NCBI GenBank assembly: GCA_947579605.1
Contig: OX388321.1
Coordinates: forward strand, 22,001,614-22,065,613
From: Athripsodes cinereus
Taxonomy: Eukaryota; Arthropoda; Insecta; Trichoptera; Leptoceridae
Length of the DNA stretch: 64,000 nucleotides
Direction: 5' to 3'
Of this stretch, positions 42,861 through 54,354 are shown one piece after another. The notes under the pieces were generated by a model. The model did not search any database. It was given only the letters and a program-made list of their open reading frames with translations, and was not told the DNA's origin. The position numbers and the translations under genes are program-made. Positions within the stretch are counted from its first letter, which is position 1. Every line of letters begins with the position of its first letter.

Positions 42861-43980
42861 TAAATATAACATATTTAAATTCTCTGATGATTTTGCTTAC
42901 TTAGGAATACTGAGAAATTAGACAACAGATTGCTCATCATTCAATAATGTTTAGTTAAACTGAGTCTGATCGCAGTGATCACACATAAAATAATTAATAT
43001 TTTAATTAAAATAATTTATTTTTATTGCCATGCGGGTAATTATTTACCTACATAATAAGAAATAATAACGAACAAATTCCGTAACGTGCAGTCACGATTG
43101 GCTGGTAGAAATGCTTATAGTACGAGTATATACCTACCTAATTACTATCGAGATTAAATCGACTTTGGCCGGGAAATATTCATCAAATTGCCAAAAAATA
43201 GTACCTACATTTGTAGATACTATAAAAAAGCTTCCACAAACTGCTATATTCTAAAACAATTTGTCTACCTAGGTTTATTATTACCACACATATGTGAAAT
43301 CACCCTACAAATTTAACGCTGTCTCACCCTCCCCTCCCCAGAAAAAATATTAAAAAATGTACATCGTTCTGATAATAAATATGGATTAGGTCCATTGACC
43401 TGTGTAAAACATGTTCAAAAATGATGCTGTTTCATTTCGTATTATCAGTAGTAAAATAACATGCATAATTGAATGAACATAAAGGTATTCATCTCCGTAC
43501 TAAAACAAATAGATAAATTAGTTCAGAGAGGTTTACCTCTTTCTCCAACTTTTTTCTCCAATTTTGCAAGGGGATCAGCCAACTTCTCTCTGATCTCTAC
43601 AATTTTTTATTTCTTCAATTACTAAATTAACATTACCGTCATAGCTGATTTTTTTTTCTGACTTTCGTTGTATAAATGTGCAGAATTAAGAACTTAATAT
43701 AAGTATATACATATGCATAATATATCATATCTCAGGTTACCCCACTCCTGAGACATGTCATAATGATTTAATTAAAGGTTAGTGACATTACCCTTAAGTA
43801 ATTTTTCGCACACTAATAATAACCATAACATAATTCAATTGTTTAGACACTTGTGTCACATTTTCTTATAATAATTTATTATATAATTTCACTTGCAGAA
43901 ATATGATGTTTGGATGTTTGTTAATTCGAGCTCGTCGTGTATAAACTTTTACTAGCAAATATAGATTGACCCGATAGGAA
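42861..43980. other. AT-rich DNA with a repeat A scrap at 43735-43770
   Basis: CAGGTTACCCCACTCCTGAG then CATGTCATAATG is the only repeat seen. No gene. Confidence 0.4.
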
Positions 43981-44139
43981 ATGTTCCGATGCAACACGAT
44001 GATTTTTATGCTTCTTCTTTTTTTTCGTGTTGTGGATCATCGATCTGTTGGTTCGGAAGTTGTTGCCTCTTGTGATGCTAAAGACAAACTGTCATTCTAT
44101 TTCTTTGGTGTACTGACTGGTGTTTCCTTAGTCTGGTGA
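43981..44139 (+). CDS. Small ORF with hydrophobic N-terminus, 52 aa
   Basis: MFRCNTMIFMLLLFF, then VVDHRSVGSEVVASCDAKDK and a second hydrophobic end FYFFGVLTGVSLVW, stop 44137-44139. It is less AT-rich than its surroundings. No splice sites or homologue known; could be a small membrane or secreted peptide, an old exon or chance. Confidence 0.25.
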   Translation: MFRCNTMIFMLLLFFRVVDHRSVGSEVVASCDAKDKLSFYFFGVLTGVSLVW

Positions 44140-44892
44140 TTTTTAGTTACAGTCCGCAATTACTATTTTTTTCTGATAATATTTTAATTACAAAATATTT
44201 ACGAATCAGTGGTAAATATTCTTGTGTATATTTTTTTAATAATTTTTCTATACGAATCAGCTGTTTTAATTAATAACTATGATAAAAATTTGACTTTCAA
44301 TATGGTTTGTTGATTAACATTAGAAATATTAGATTCTGACTAAAAGTATTGTAGTTTTAAAATTATATTTTATGCTTCATTAAAAATTAACGAAAACTTT
44401 TGTTGAATCTGTTTAAACCTTAATACATGTAGGTTTTTGGATTATAACATACACGAACTATATAAAAAATTAAGTATATTGTAACGAACAAAATAATAAA
44501 AAATATTGCTCTGATTTAAATTAAACACCTCGAACACACCGGGCGTTATTACTAGTATCACATAATATAATATGACGCTAATAATCATAATAATAATAAT
44601 TGAAATAAGACGTTGTCATAAATAGAGTTGTGACAGTAATAAAGTTGATGTGCGAGGAATTTTGACGTGGGTACTATAATAATAATAATGACATACCACT
44701 ATAACTATAATATCATTATTACCTACAGTGTTTATACACATAATAAACAGTTATTGCAGTTTAATTGTCACAGAGCGTGTTAAAATTTACATAAATATTT
44801 AATTCATATTCATGCATTTTGCATTACATTGTTTATTTATGCTGAATTGGCTTAAAGATTTAAAAAGTATTATTATTTTAAAAACCTCACTC
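44140..44892. other. AT-rich DNA, nothing recognised
   Basis: Several AATAATAATAA runs. No gene. Confidence 0.4.
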
Positions 44893-45145
44893 TGTACTGA
44901 GACCATAACAGCTTTTGGGCGTTCGGCGATCTCAAAGGAGATGTCTTTATCCGGGCGATAAAATAATTGTATGTTATGTTGAAAATATCAACATGAACAT
45001 TCATTCATTAAACAATTTTATAGCCTTCCCGACAGGAGAATTTGTGATTATTTTTGTTCTGTATTATAACAATATGCAGCTGGTCTACTGGCTGCCCCAT
45101 TAGTGAAATTTTCCTTGATGGCGTAGTTGTAGTACCTATTTATTT
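44893..45145 (+). repeat. Repeat E fragment (44893-44935) and repeat A 3' tip (45075-45145)
   Basis: GTACTGAGACCATAACAGCT...GGCGATCTCA belongs to repeat E; ATGCAGCTGGTCTACTGGCT...CCTTGATGGCGTAGTTG is repeat A. Confidence 0.55.
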
Positions 45146-45159
45146 TGTTGTTAAACTTT

Positions 45160-45520
45160 GATGATGGATGCAAGAGAGGAAATGATTCTTGGTATGACTG
45201 TCGACACTCCTCGACCCATCTGGTTTGGGAAAGTGTTTTCAAAAGCCATGAACGCTGCAAAGTTTAAGATATCGTGGATGTGTGGGTCTCAAGGTGGGAT
45301 CTGCTATGTCAGCCGGGTCCTCCGCCCACTAATGTGGTAGGATCGGAGATGCCAACACTGGCTTAATGGTTTTGATTGACTGGAGAGTGTTGTAAGAATA
45401 AAGAAATTGTCAACTAAACGGATAAACAGTGAAATATCTGGAAAATAAAGTTAATTTAAACATTATAAGTGCCAAATCAAAGGTCTACGGTCACTTTCTT
45501 GCATAAGAAAGTGTAAAGAA
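45160..45520 (+). repeat. Repeat G copy joined to a LINE 3' UTR end
   Basis: Same sequence order as 39790 but extends further: GGTAGGATCGGAGATGCCAA, then GTGAAATATCTGGAAAATAA. From about 45465 the AAGTGCCAAATCAAAGGTCT...AAGAATAAATAAA end matches the 3' UTR of the LINE at 25601-29461. Confidence 0.6.
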
Positions 45521-45534
45521 TAAATAAAAATGAT

Positions 45535-45962
45535 CAAATGCTGTGGAGATAAGATCGCTGAGGAGGATGGTTGGTTAAACGTTACGTGATAGAGTGAGGA
45601 ATGAGGATATTAGAAGAATGAGTGGATGCAAGAGGAGTGTTGTAGATTGCGTAGAGTGCGTATACATAAATTGAGATGGTTTGGTCATGTGGAACGAATG
45701 GAAGAGGAAAGAATGACAAAGAGGACATATTTGTCTGAAAGGAGGGGTGTGAGGAAGCGCGGGCGTCCTAGAACTAAATGACTTGACCATGTAGATCAAA
45801 TTCTCAAGGATGGCCGTGTTTTGAGTAAGAGAATTCGACGTGCGTGCATGAGAAATTGTATGAATGTAGAAGAAGTGAAAAAAATATGTAGGTAAGAACA
45901 GATATATATGGCGTTCCTTTCTCTCTGCCTACCCCACTTGGGATACGGCGTGAGGGAATAGA
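45535..45962 (+). mobile_element. RTE-like LINE C-terminal relic
   Basis: AAATTGAGATGGTTTGGTCA, AGGAAGCGCGGGCGTCCTAG, GACTTGACCATGTAGATCAA and GCCTACCCCACTTGGGATAC. Stops interrupt the frame (AAATGACTTGACC). Confidence 0.8.
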
Positions 45963-46444
45963 TAGATAGATCAATTCTCTGGTTATACTGATTGCATGAA
46001 ATATCATGATCCAGAAAACTGAGTAAGACATCAAACGTCACATTATAGCAGCTAGCCGATTGCGTGTGTTTTTGTATTGAATAATTTGTTAATAATTGTC
46101 ATGGAAGCGATAGCGTCCCGTTGTGTGGTGTTTATTTGTTAGTTGAATTATACATACATAATATGTAGTATCTGTGTTATAACAATAATTAGCGCGGAGG
46201 CTGGCGGATTAATTGCGGACAATAAAATGTAATATTAATTAGCCCTTATTGAGATGTATAACACAACAGAACTCGCCATGCTATCACAGTACCTACCTAC
46301 TAATATCATAATATTGTGCTATTATGAAAATAATGTATGTATGTATAATAATAGAAGATAGCCCGCAGGGTGAATTTAAAAATAGCTAGTCATATCGTAA
46401 TGAAAACATATCATCATTATATTTATACACAATTACGTAGGTAT

Positions 46445-47305
46445 CTATTACTCAGAGATGGGTTTTGGTTGAGAGCATGGTGTGTGACTGTGGAGAGGAA
46501 CAAAACACCGAGCACGGTCTGACGTGTCCAATGGCTCCCAGACAAAGTCACTGGACCCTATTCTCCAATCTCGATTGATAAATGTCACCCGTGAGATATG
46601 TCGATTGAAAAACTCGCACGAAAAGTCGAATAGCAGTCTACGACCCTATTCTTGACGCCATTCGAGACTTACACGGTCGACATTCGAGAAGCTACCGGCA
46701 ACGTCGCACTTTTTGTATGTGGTCATCGAAAAATGACATTTATTTATACTCTTTTTCACGAGATGGCGCTGATGGCGCTTTCGTGTGGGGAGGCACGTGA
46801 CGCACAAAGATGGCGCTTTTATATGAGGAGTCACAATCAATATCAAATTTTTCGTTATATTTTTACTTAAACTAAAATACTTTATAAATGCGGCATCACT
46901 TTATTTTATTTTATACCGTTTGCGAAATGTAAACGACCATTGAGTGACTCACGGCGGGCATTTTTGTCAATTTTTGACATGTCGATTGGTGTGACATTCA
47001 TCTCGAGTGGTAAAACACCACTCGACAAATTCTCGCATGATATCGTGACACATTTGTCGTCTACGACTTTCAAGAATAGGGTTTTTAAGAAATCGATCGA
47101 AAGTAATAAAATCTCGCTTACGACATCCATCAATCGAGATTAGAGAATAGGCCCCACTGGTAGGAATTCGTGGAGCAAACTCATCTGGGAGGAGCTGCAA
47201 AAGAGGTTGTGGCTTTCTGCGAGGGAATGGGAATATAGACTTGATGTTTTTAATATTTTGTTGTTTTTTGTTTTAACGCTGACCGACACGAAAAGATGAA
47301 TATCT
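46445..47305 (+). mobile_element. LINE ORF2 zinc-knuckle C-terminus, split by a MITE
   Basis: CDCGEEQNTEHGLTCPMAPR is encoded at about 46483-46542; the rest (EEFVEQTHLGGAAKEVV-like, then GCTGACCGACACGAAAAGAT) resumes at 47161. It is the same family as 14525-14765, which lacks the insertion. Confidence 0.8.
46550..47158. mobile_element. Harbinger-like MITE, 603 bp, empty site known in this window
   Basis: Reading the target as ACT (46550-46552 and 47156-47158), the element is 46553-47155 with tips GGACCCTATTCTCCAATCTC and, as complement, GGGGCCTATTCTCTAATCTC; the arms continue GATTGAT. A 3-bp duplication and GGGCC tips are PIF/Harbinger-like. A 6-bp CACTGG duplication with the tips shortened by two is the alternative reading. 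A second internal CCCTATTCTTGA pair lies about 95 bp in from each end. Contains GATGGCGCT repeated three times at 46764-46817. Confidence 0.82.
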
Positions 47306-47309
47306 TAAG

Positions 47310-47400
47310 CTTTTTTGCCACGAATAGGACGACTTGTATGTTTATTACATGCAGTAGATCCCATAGCTACCCCTCTTGTGAGAGCTGTCGTGATAGGTAT
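47310..47400 (+). repeat. Repeat A, 3' half
   Basis: CACGAATAGGACGACTTGTA, CATAGCTACCCCTCTTGTGA, CGTGATAGG. Confidence 0.65.
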
Positions 47401-47536
47401 GGACGGAGTATGAATTTGTCATAACGTTGGTGTAAGTGAGATGATGTCACAATTATTTCAATCAATTTTGAGTAAGATTATTGCGAAATTATAGCATTAA
47501 TGTTTTCTTCTACGTCATGTTCTATGTTGGGAGAGT

Positions 47537-47583
47537 CGTGTTTTATCTTATAAAGACATTGTCAATCCAATGTCCTTATAAGA
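47537..47583. repeat. Short hairpin
   Basis: CTTATAAAGACATTG and CAATGTCCTTATAAG are near-perfect complements with a 4-5-base loop. Confidence 0.6.
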
Positions 47584-47694
47584 CGAAAGACGAAATCTCT
47601 CTCAATAATAAAAGACATATAGTAGAAGAAAAGGTTTGTTTTTTTTATTTACTTAATGAATTCAAAACAAGCAGAATTCCATAATTAGGTTAAT

Positions 47695-48292
47695 CTCTGA
47701 CTATATGCCAGGACCAAATAGACATTTTGATGCGTATAAATATTTTGGAGAGTTGAAATTGCTAACTATTAGGGCTATTTTTTGTTATAAATTGGGTATG
47801 GAGAATTTTCGGGACAATAAATTTAAAAAGAGGTTAATACATATTCATAATACACGGTTCACAAAAAATGAAGGCTTAAAAATACCTAAAACCAACAATA
47901 AGTATGGTGATCGCACTCTGGAGTGCTTGGTTCCCAAGTTATTCAATTCGCTGCCACTCTGCATAAAAAAGTGTGACAAAATTGGAAAATTAAAATTATT
48001 ATTTAAGAATTGGCTCAGAAAAAATAGAAATATGTACATATAACTGTAGTGTGAGTGTTAAATAGATTTGTGGGCATTTATAGGATTAATATGGTTGTAT
48101 TTAACTTTTTTTAGTTATAAGCTGGATGTGGAGATGAGCGGAGCCTGTTGACAAGTCATTTCAATGACTTAACGGGCTTCGTTCATTGGTTGCAGTTTTA
48201 TGAATATATCTTTATATGTGATTTGATAAATGTAAATTGTAATTCTATGTATAAATTGTGAAATAAAGATTATATATACATATATTACGAAA
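47695..48292 (+). mobile_element. Jockey/CR1-group LINE 3' end, 5'-truncated
   Basis: A 112-codon frame ends GDRTLECLVPKLFNSLPLCI, then KKCDKIGKLKLLFKNWLRKN and stop at 48041-48043. This is the LF(N)SLP C-terminal motif of the group. The 3' UTR runs to GAAATAAAGATTATATATAC and a short A run. Confidence 0.78.
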
Positions 48293-48299
48293 AAAAAAA

Positions 48300-48926
48300 A
48301 TCGTACTTAGTGATGTGAGAAGAGAAAATTCTCCAGAGAAATTTCTCCAATAATTTCTCCTCTGATGAAAGAGAAATTTCTCTCCATAATTTTTCATAGT
48401 GGTATTATGACCTTTCGCTCAGTACACTTCGCAGCCAACCTGATTGATCCAAAAAATTATTTTATTTATTTTATTTATTCATTCTTTACTGTACATTGAT
48501 TAAAAACAATTACATAAAAGGTATACATTCAAATTAAATACAATCAATATACAGAGGGCGAGTTTATCGCAAAGGCGCGATCTCTTCCAACTAACCCAAA
48601 TTTATGGGGCTGATTAAGGCCCAAATCAGAGGTTATTAACACTTTTTTCTATGTACGTACCTGCAATTTTTTTTTAACTTAAATATGGGCATGTGGGGTG
48701 TTAAACATCAAGATTTTTCATCAGTTATTAGCACTTTTTTCTATGTAGGTACCAAAGATTTTTTTGTTCCCATAATTTATTGTAGCCATATTGGTGATAA
48801 ATTTTCTCAACATTTGTGCATTGTTATTGATTGATAAAGTATTTATTATTATTATACTGTTAAATAAAAAATAAAAAAAAATCTCCGAAAATTCTCTCTT
48901 GAGAATTCCACAACACTAATCATACT
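48300..48926. mobile_element. hAT MITE (TAGTGNTGTG family), copy 2, inverted
   Basis: The element is 48308-48918. It begins TAGTGATGTG and ends CACAACACTA. Flanks ATCGTACT (48300-48307) and ATCATACT (48919-48926) match at 7 of 8. The sequence is copy 1 in reverse orientation plus a 137-bp insertion at 48459-48595. Confidence 0.88.
48459..48595 (-). mobile_element. CR1-like LINE 3' UTR tail inserted in the hAT MITE
   Basis: ATTTTATTTATTTTATTTAT (tail), CTTTACTGTACATTGATTAA, CAGAGGGCGAGTTTATCGCA and CGCGATCTCTTCCAACTAAC. The uninterrupted target is visible in copy 1 at about 38350-38368. Confidence 0.8.
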
Positions 48927-49840
48927 ACCTAAACACCGAAACAGTGAATGAATAAGATTATATTACAGCATTGTTATAAATTTCACGATAACATTTTTAA
49001 CAGGCCTAAAGAAAGGATCTCAAAGCAATCCTTGGAAATGAACAGCCTTCTTAATGTTTTTTTAATAATTCTTTTAAAAGTTGTACAACAACCTACTAAG
49101 TGATGAGAATATTCTGCAAATGGAATGAAATTTCAAGACAGTATTGTTAACCAGCGCCCTTGAGAAGATTAATTGACTATAAAACGGCGCCAATATGAGG
49201 CATGCAATTCCATTATCAATTTGTCAAAGGCGCTGGATTCTTAGGTCTTGTAACAATTTATTAGTACGACTCATTCGTGTAACAAATTCCATATAAGGAA
49301 TTTTATAGTAAATGAGAATCATTGTTCATGAGTTCAAGTATTATTAATTAATGACCATTAGTGCCATTTAGTGACACATCATCGTGATATATTCGCCACC
49401 ATTATGTTTATTATATCATCACAAATTACAATTTATTTAAGTATATTTTAATGTAAATTATTGTTATTTTTTAATGTTTTAAAAATGAGTTAAAACGATA
49501 AAAATATCTTATGATTAGACCGATTCTGTCTTTGGCCAGATTGAAATTCGAAAAATAAATGGTAAAATATAATAATCTAACAGACATTATTTTGTGAAAC
49601 AGACAGTTTTCAAATGAAATTCGCTCTTAAATAATTCAATCTATCTTCAATGTTAAAAAAAATATGGCTTAGAGGACGAATTTTGCAACCATATTTAAAA
49701 CATGACTTTACTTTATAGTCCATTCTAGTATTCAAACTAGAAAAATATTAATAAAAATAAAATTTATAAAAAGTATTCATAAAAAAGTGAGCAATTGTAG
49801 ACTTAATTACGAAATAGCATTTACATCTCTCTCTCTGTTT
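48927..49840. other. AT-rich DNA with a CR1-like 3' UTR scrap at 49145-49205
   Basis: CAGCGCCCTTGAGAAGATTA and TAAAACGGCGCCAATATG match the 3' UTR at 16975-17010. No gene. Confidence 0.45.
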
Positions 49841-50640
49841 TCAATCCTGGGATTGGTTCGCAGCAATTATCTCTTTAATTCTTCTCCTCCACTCCTCCCT
49901 GTCTTGTGCGGTTCTTTTGAATTCTGCATATGATGAGCAGCGCATGTCCACCAACAGGTCCTCCAGGTACTCTCGGCGTGGGCGTCCCCTAGAGTTTGTC
50001 CCCTCGGTCGTACCCTCCATTACGGCATGCAAGAGGCCTTCTTGTCGTATTACATGGCTGATCCACCTTGCACGCCTTTCTGACAAGATCTTGAGCAGGT
50101 GCCTTCCTCCTTCGATTCTTTGAAGAACTTCTTCGTTTGTGATGTGGTCTCTTCAGGAAATTCCTTATAGTCTTCTATAGGTCCACATCTCAAACGCCTC
50201 TAGTCTTCGTTTATCTCTTTCAGATAGGCACCATGTCTCGCAGCCGTACATCAGGATACTCCATACATAGGTCTTGATGAGGAGTATTCTCAGTCTCAGG
50301 TCTATATTGTTTGATTCTATTATTTTCAACTTTTTATTAAATGCAAGTCTAGCCTGATATATACGGCTGTCGACCTCACTCTTAGACCGACCGTCCCATG
50401 TTATTTTGCTCCCGAGGTATACAAACTCCTTGGTGTTCTTTAGTGGTATTCCCGACATCACTACTCTCATTTGTTGTTGCGTTCGGCCTACAGTCAGCAA
50501 CTTTGTTTTATCTTTATTTATCTTCATACTGTAGTTATTTTGAAGAATGCTTTCCATAGTTGTTAAGGCCTCTTGCAGGTCTTCTTCACTTTCAGCAATC
50601 ATAGCAATATCGTCAGCAAACCTTATCATATCCACCTTTT
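49841..50640 (-). pseudogene. RTE-like reverse transcriptase, 5'-truncated, one frameshift
   Basis: Frame 50635-50165 starts within the catalytic motif (IRFADDIAMIAESEEDLQEA), followed by NKDKTKLLTVG, GSKITWDGRSKSEVDSRIYQ, WSILMYGCETWCLSERDKRR and EAFEMWTYRRL. A frameshift near 50160 passes to 50086-49841: ERRARWISHVIRQEGLLHAV, EGTTEGTNSRGRPRREYL and EWRRRIKEIIAANQSQD to the stop. The FADD aspartates are present; everything upstream is absent. Best-preserved member of its subfamily here. Confidence 0.9.
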
Positions 50641-50972
50641 TTATTTACATCTAGTTATCCTAAATCGTGATTTGTTTCTTAAGTGAAAACTAACGTTTGC
50701 TAAATCATCACATAATTTCACATGTCTTATTTTGTCAACTTTCGGACTTTGGCCACATTCGGTCATATAATTGAATCGATATTATGCCAACATCTAAATA
50801 CTACGGCAATAACATTATATAATAATAATGTGATACTTCATAGTATCTGCTATATTTAATCCTGTGACCAATAATAATAATAAGAATGAATAGGCACAAT
50901 TAGCCATAATTATTAAATATTTTTTAATTACATGGAGTCATTTATATCTATTGTCATCATTATTTATTAAAG
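50641..50972. other. AT-rich intronic DNA before exon 2
   Basis: Nothing recognised apart from a (AAT)n run near 50868. Confidence 0.4.
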
Positions 50973-51044
50973 GTCTATGTGCCATTAGAGATATTGCAGA
51001 ATCATCTCTTGAAAACGGTGGTCAACAAATTACAATAACATTTG
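50973..51044 (+). CDS. Candidate exon 2 of the signal-peptide gene
   Basis: Acceptor CATTATTTATTAAAG ends at 50972; donor TTTG then GTAAGTAT at 51045. The exon is 72 nt, phase 1 at both ends. Joined to exon 1 the split codon is Gly, followed by LCAIRDIAESSLENGGQQIT and ITF, then a G begins the next codon. The peptide is well balanced in composition, unlike nearby AT-driven frames, and contains no stop. No domain recognised. Confidence 0.55.
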
Positions 51045-51204
51045 GTAAGTATATTATTTACAAAAAATACACATAACAATACAATGCCAACATCAATACA
51101 ATTGTAATTGCAGCAATCACACAAAAAAACGTGTTTTAATTTTTTTCATCCCATTCTGAATGTATAAGGTACCAATTTTTTATTTTATTTATTGTTCGTG
51201 TCTA

Positions 51205-51300
51205 AACTAGTCAGCGGAACTACTGCATGTAATAAATATGCAAATCATCCTTTGCGTGCCAATTAAAGGTAAGACATTCAAGATTCGTAGCACACCTCAT
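51205..51300 (-). repeat. Repeat A, 3' half, minus strand
   Basis: CAGCGGAACTACTGCATGTA and AAGACATTCAAGATTCGTAG. The 5' half continues at 51762-51848 (CCTTGAACAGGCCACTCAAA, CCGGGGACTCCACG), so one copy was probably split by about 450 bp of inserted sequence. Confidence 0.65.
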
Positions 51301-51761
51301 TGACAAACTGAATATGTTAACTGCCTTATAAATGCCATTTAATTTAATTTGCATAAAAATCTTTCCATATCTCAGTCAACGAAGAATTAATGCTCTGTGC
51401 AGAGATCTGAAGAGGATTGCACAAGGCGATATTATGGTTGTCGAGGAATCATGACCCTCAGTTATATGAATTTACGAAATTTAGAGACGATCTTCTCTAA
51501 ATGATTTGAACTCATTTATTCATCTGTCGTTGTTGAGTTGAAGTTTGAGGAGTACTTTTATGTTTGTTGTTTGTGAAGTAAATGAATTTTAATGTGTGTG
51601 CAAGGTGTGTTTGTGTATTTATTTGTGGAGCATGATAATGAATATTGTGTAAAATGAAAAATATTATCTGTATATTAAAAAAGCTTTTGATGTATTTGTT
51701 TTTATGTATGAAAAGCTTACTTAAGGCTGTAAATGAATAAATAAATATATAAACGTAGTGT
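51301..51761. other. Insertion within repeat A, unidentified
   Basis: Holds TTAATGCTCTGTGCAGAGAT and a 92-codon minus frame with no motif. No inverted repeats recognised at its borders. Confidence 0.3.
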
Positions 51762-51848
51762 TTCACGAATACCTGCCTTGAACAGGCCACTCAAAAACTT
51801 ACAGAAAAGAATGGGAGGGCTATTCTTCACCGGGGACTCCACGAGATA
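51762..51848 (-). repeat. Repeat A, 5' half, minus strand
   Basis: Partner of 51205-51300. Confidence 0.65.
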
Positions 51849-52924
51849 AAGATTGATGTAATAATTTCGTAGATAATAATATATTTTCGTAGTTTAAATA
51901 GAAATAGAACATTATTCCAAGAAACTTCTCCCCATCAGTGTCAGTTGTCAAAATAACGAGGCCATTCACACTCAACATGATATTTTAAATTAATTTTAAT
52001 ATGTCACACTATCATGATAAGAAAATAATATATTATTTTCAGTTTTTCTTCACCTGTAAAACTTTCTCTCGAGAATACAATAAGTTCTCTTACCAAGATT
52101 CTTTCGAGAACACAATAATAATATGGAAGAAACAAGTTCTCTTCTCAAGATTCTGCACCAATTTAATTTGTATATTTTATTTACATCACCATCACGCCAT
52201 TTCGAAACGCGGGTTCAAAATACCAGCATTGTACCTGCAATATAATTATGTGTTCATAAACTTTCTAGCAATATAACAAGTGTTTTTTATAATATTTTTG
52301 AATTTTTATGTATAAATTAACCGGTGAATCTAATTTTTAAAGACATCGGAGTTACCCAAGTTTAATTTCAAGTTAAATTTTCATTAAATATGAAAAAATA
52401 AATGAATAATAATATGAAGCTGATACGTTTAAAAACAACACTCAAAATCACGCTTTTTTGTTTTCTTTCACAATTTAAAAAATGAAGCCAAAATCAATAT
52501 AATTCACAAATTACCCAAGTTATTTAAACATCACTTTTATAAACTGCAGACTATTATTGATGTTGAAAGAAATATCTAGTATTAAAAATATTATTATTAA
52601 AAACTCTTTGCACTTTACACATTCATATGATTTGCATGGACCACTGGTATCCAACTGATAACTATGTAAGTATGTAGTCGTTGATCAAGATGCTTTTTTC
52701 ACATTTAAATATATGTTCATGAGTGTTTGTGGAATAAGTTTGACTGCCCATAGATATTATAGATACGTAATTTTTATAAACTGTTGATTACGACATTGAT
52801 TATGTGAAAAAAATGTAATTAAATATTAATTATTGTGAAAAAAAGTTATTAAATATTAATTATTTAACAAAATCCTGAAAAAATACGTATTCAATACGGA
52901 GAAGACTATAGTACATTGCTGAGG
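51849..52924. other. AT-rich DNA, nothing recognised
   Basis: The 91-codon + frame at 52001-52276 lacks motifs. A near-duplicate AATTATTGTGAAAAAAA/AATTATTTAAC pair occurs at 52815-52865. Confidence 0.4.
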
Positions 52925-53070
52925 AATGGATGACAAAGAAGATAATATACATATCTGAAAGAGGGGGTGTGAGGAAACGAGGAAGTCCAAGAACCACGTG
53001 GTTTGCCCACGTGGTCACGTGGTCTCAAGAACGGCCGTGTGTTAAGAGAAATCGACTTTAGGATCTAGAT
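52925..53070 (+). mobile_element. RTE-like LINE relic
   Basis: CATATCTGAAAGAGGGGGTG, TCCAAGAACCACGTGGTTTG and ACGGCCGTGTGTTAAGAGAA, with a local CCACGTGG duplication. Confidence 0.65.
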
Positions 53071-53404
53071 AGATACAAACATTCAAGATGGTTGGCAAAT
53101 CTCATGTTAAAATTAAAGATGTTAAATGCCTTAAAGGTGTTGCCTTACAAAATATTTAATTATTTTAATTTTGTTTTGTTATCGAATTTGACGAAATCAA
53201 CAACGCGATTTTAATCCCGAATAGCCCGCTTGATTGACAAAGAATCTACACTCACTAGGCAATTTACGATTATCACACAAACGTTCAGTTATATATTTAA
53301 TTTTTTCAAAGAAATCTCATTCAGTGAAAAAGAACATATTATATCCCTGCAGGGGGCTTAAGTTCTGAAGAATATTCTTCTACTTTTAATTTCCGTTTCC
53401 GCAG

Positions 53405-53497
53405 GATACTGCGCCGACGAAGACGTTGTTCTTTCTTTCTCTTTCATTATACATATAGATGGGCTTAAAGCACAAAAGACACATATCCAGTATTTAG
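53405..53497 (+). CDS. Candidate exon 3 of the signal-peptide gene
   Basis: A pyrimidine-rich acceptor (CTTTTAATTTCCGTTTCCGCAG) ends at 53404; donor TTTAG then GTAAAATG at 53498. The exon is 93 nt, phase 1 at both ends. Joined to exon 2 the split codon is again Gly, followed by YCADEDVVLSFSFIIHIDGL and KAQKTHIQYL. All three exons sharing phase 1 and keeping one frame is the main support for the model. The next exon was not found in the window; the last intron is open-ended. Product unknown. Confidence 0.58.
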
Positions 53498-54354
53498 GTA
53501 AAATGAGTTAATATATGTTCAAGATCAGCTATAACGCGTAACGCCTTCTATATCCTTATTTCATCATTTCCAATAAAACATACTTATATCGTTATCGAAA
53601 TATTTTATAAAAATCAAATGCCATAGGTACGTTCTTACATACGCATTAAGCTTTTTTTTGTGCACAGATTTACCATATAAAATAAGATATTTAAGAATGT
53701 ATTTACATCGACTTTCTTGAATCTTAAAAAGCACATGCCCATCGAGGACATCTTCTGAATTAATTTAAAATTAGTTAATCAATCAATCACAAACTTTCAA
53801 AAGCTGTTTTCTCTAAATTGTTAAATATGGAAATGTGTCTTCTGTGCTTTAAACCATCGATATAGACGTTGATCTTATAAGAAGAAAATATGAAGTTAAA
53901 TTTTGGAAAATAATTTTTAAAAATATTTAACCCATTTTCAAGAGTATTGGGCTAGACACTACAGTGATTGCGAAGTTCTAAATTTAAATTTCAGACTCTC
54001 GTTCTTTACTTATCAGGTTTTTGAGTAGGAAAATATTTTTAAATGCACTTGTTATTTTAATTTGCATATCAAACAAACCTTATCGTCGGTTCGTTCAGAA
54101 AGTAAAATTCGTTAAAAAGTTATCAAGAAGTACTTTTTACTATTTATTTGTACAACTTTTTGAATAGTTTCATCAAACACAGACTCTGAAACCTAAACCC
54201 TATTGATTTTTGTCAATTATATTGATTGACAATGTACTTGTAAGGCAAAGTATGACTCTGTCAAAAAAAATCAATCAAGTAGAAAAAAACATTTTTATTT
54301 ATTTATTTATTTATTAATTTCATATATCTATTTCGTTTAACTTCCATTAAAACC
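53498..54354. other. AT-rich intronic DNA, nothing recognised
   Basis: Contains an (ATTT)n run at 54294-54315. Confidence 0.4.
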
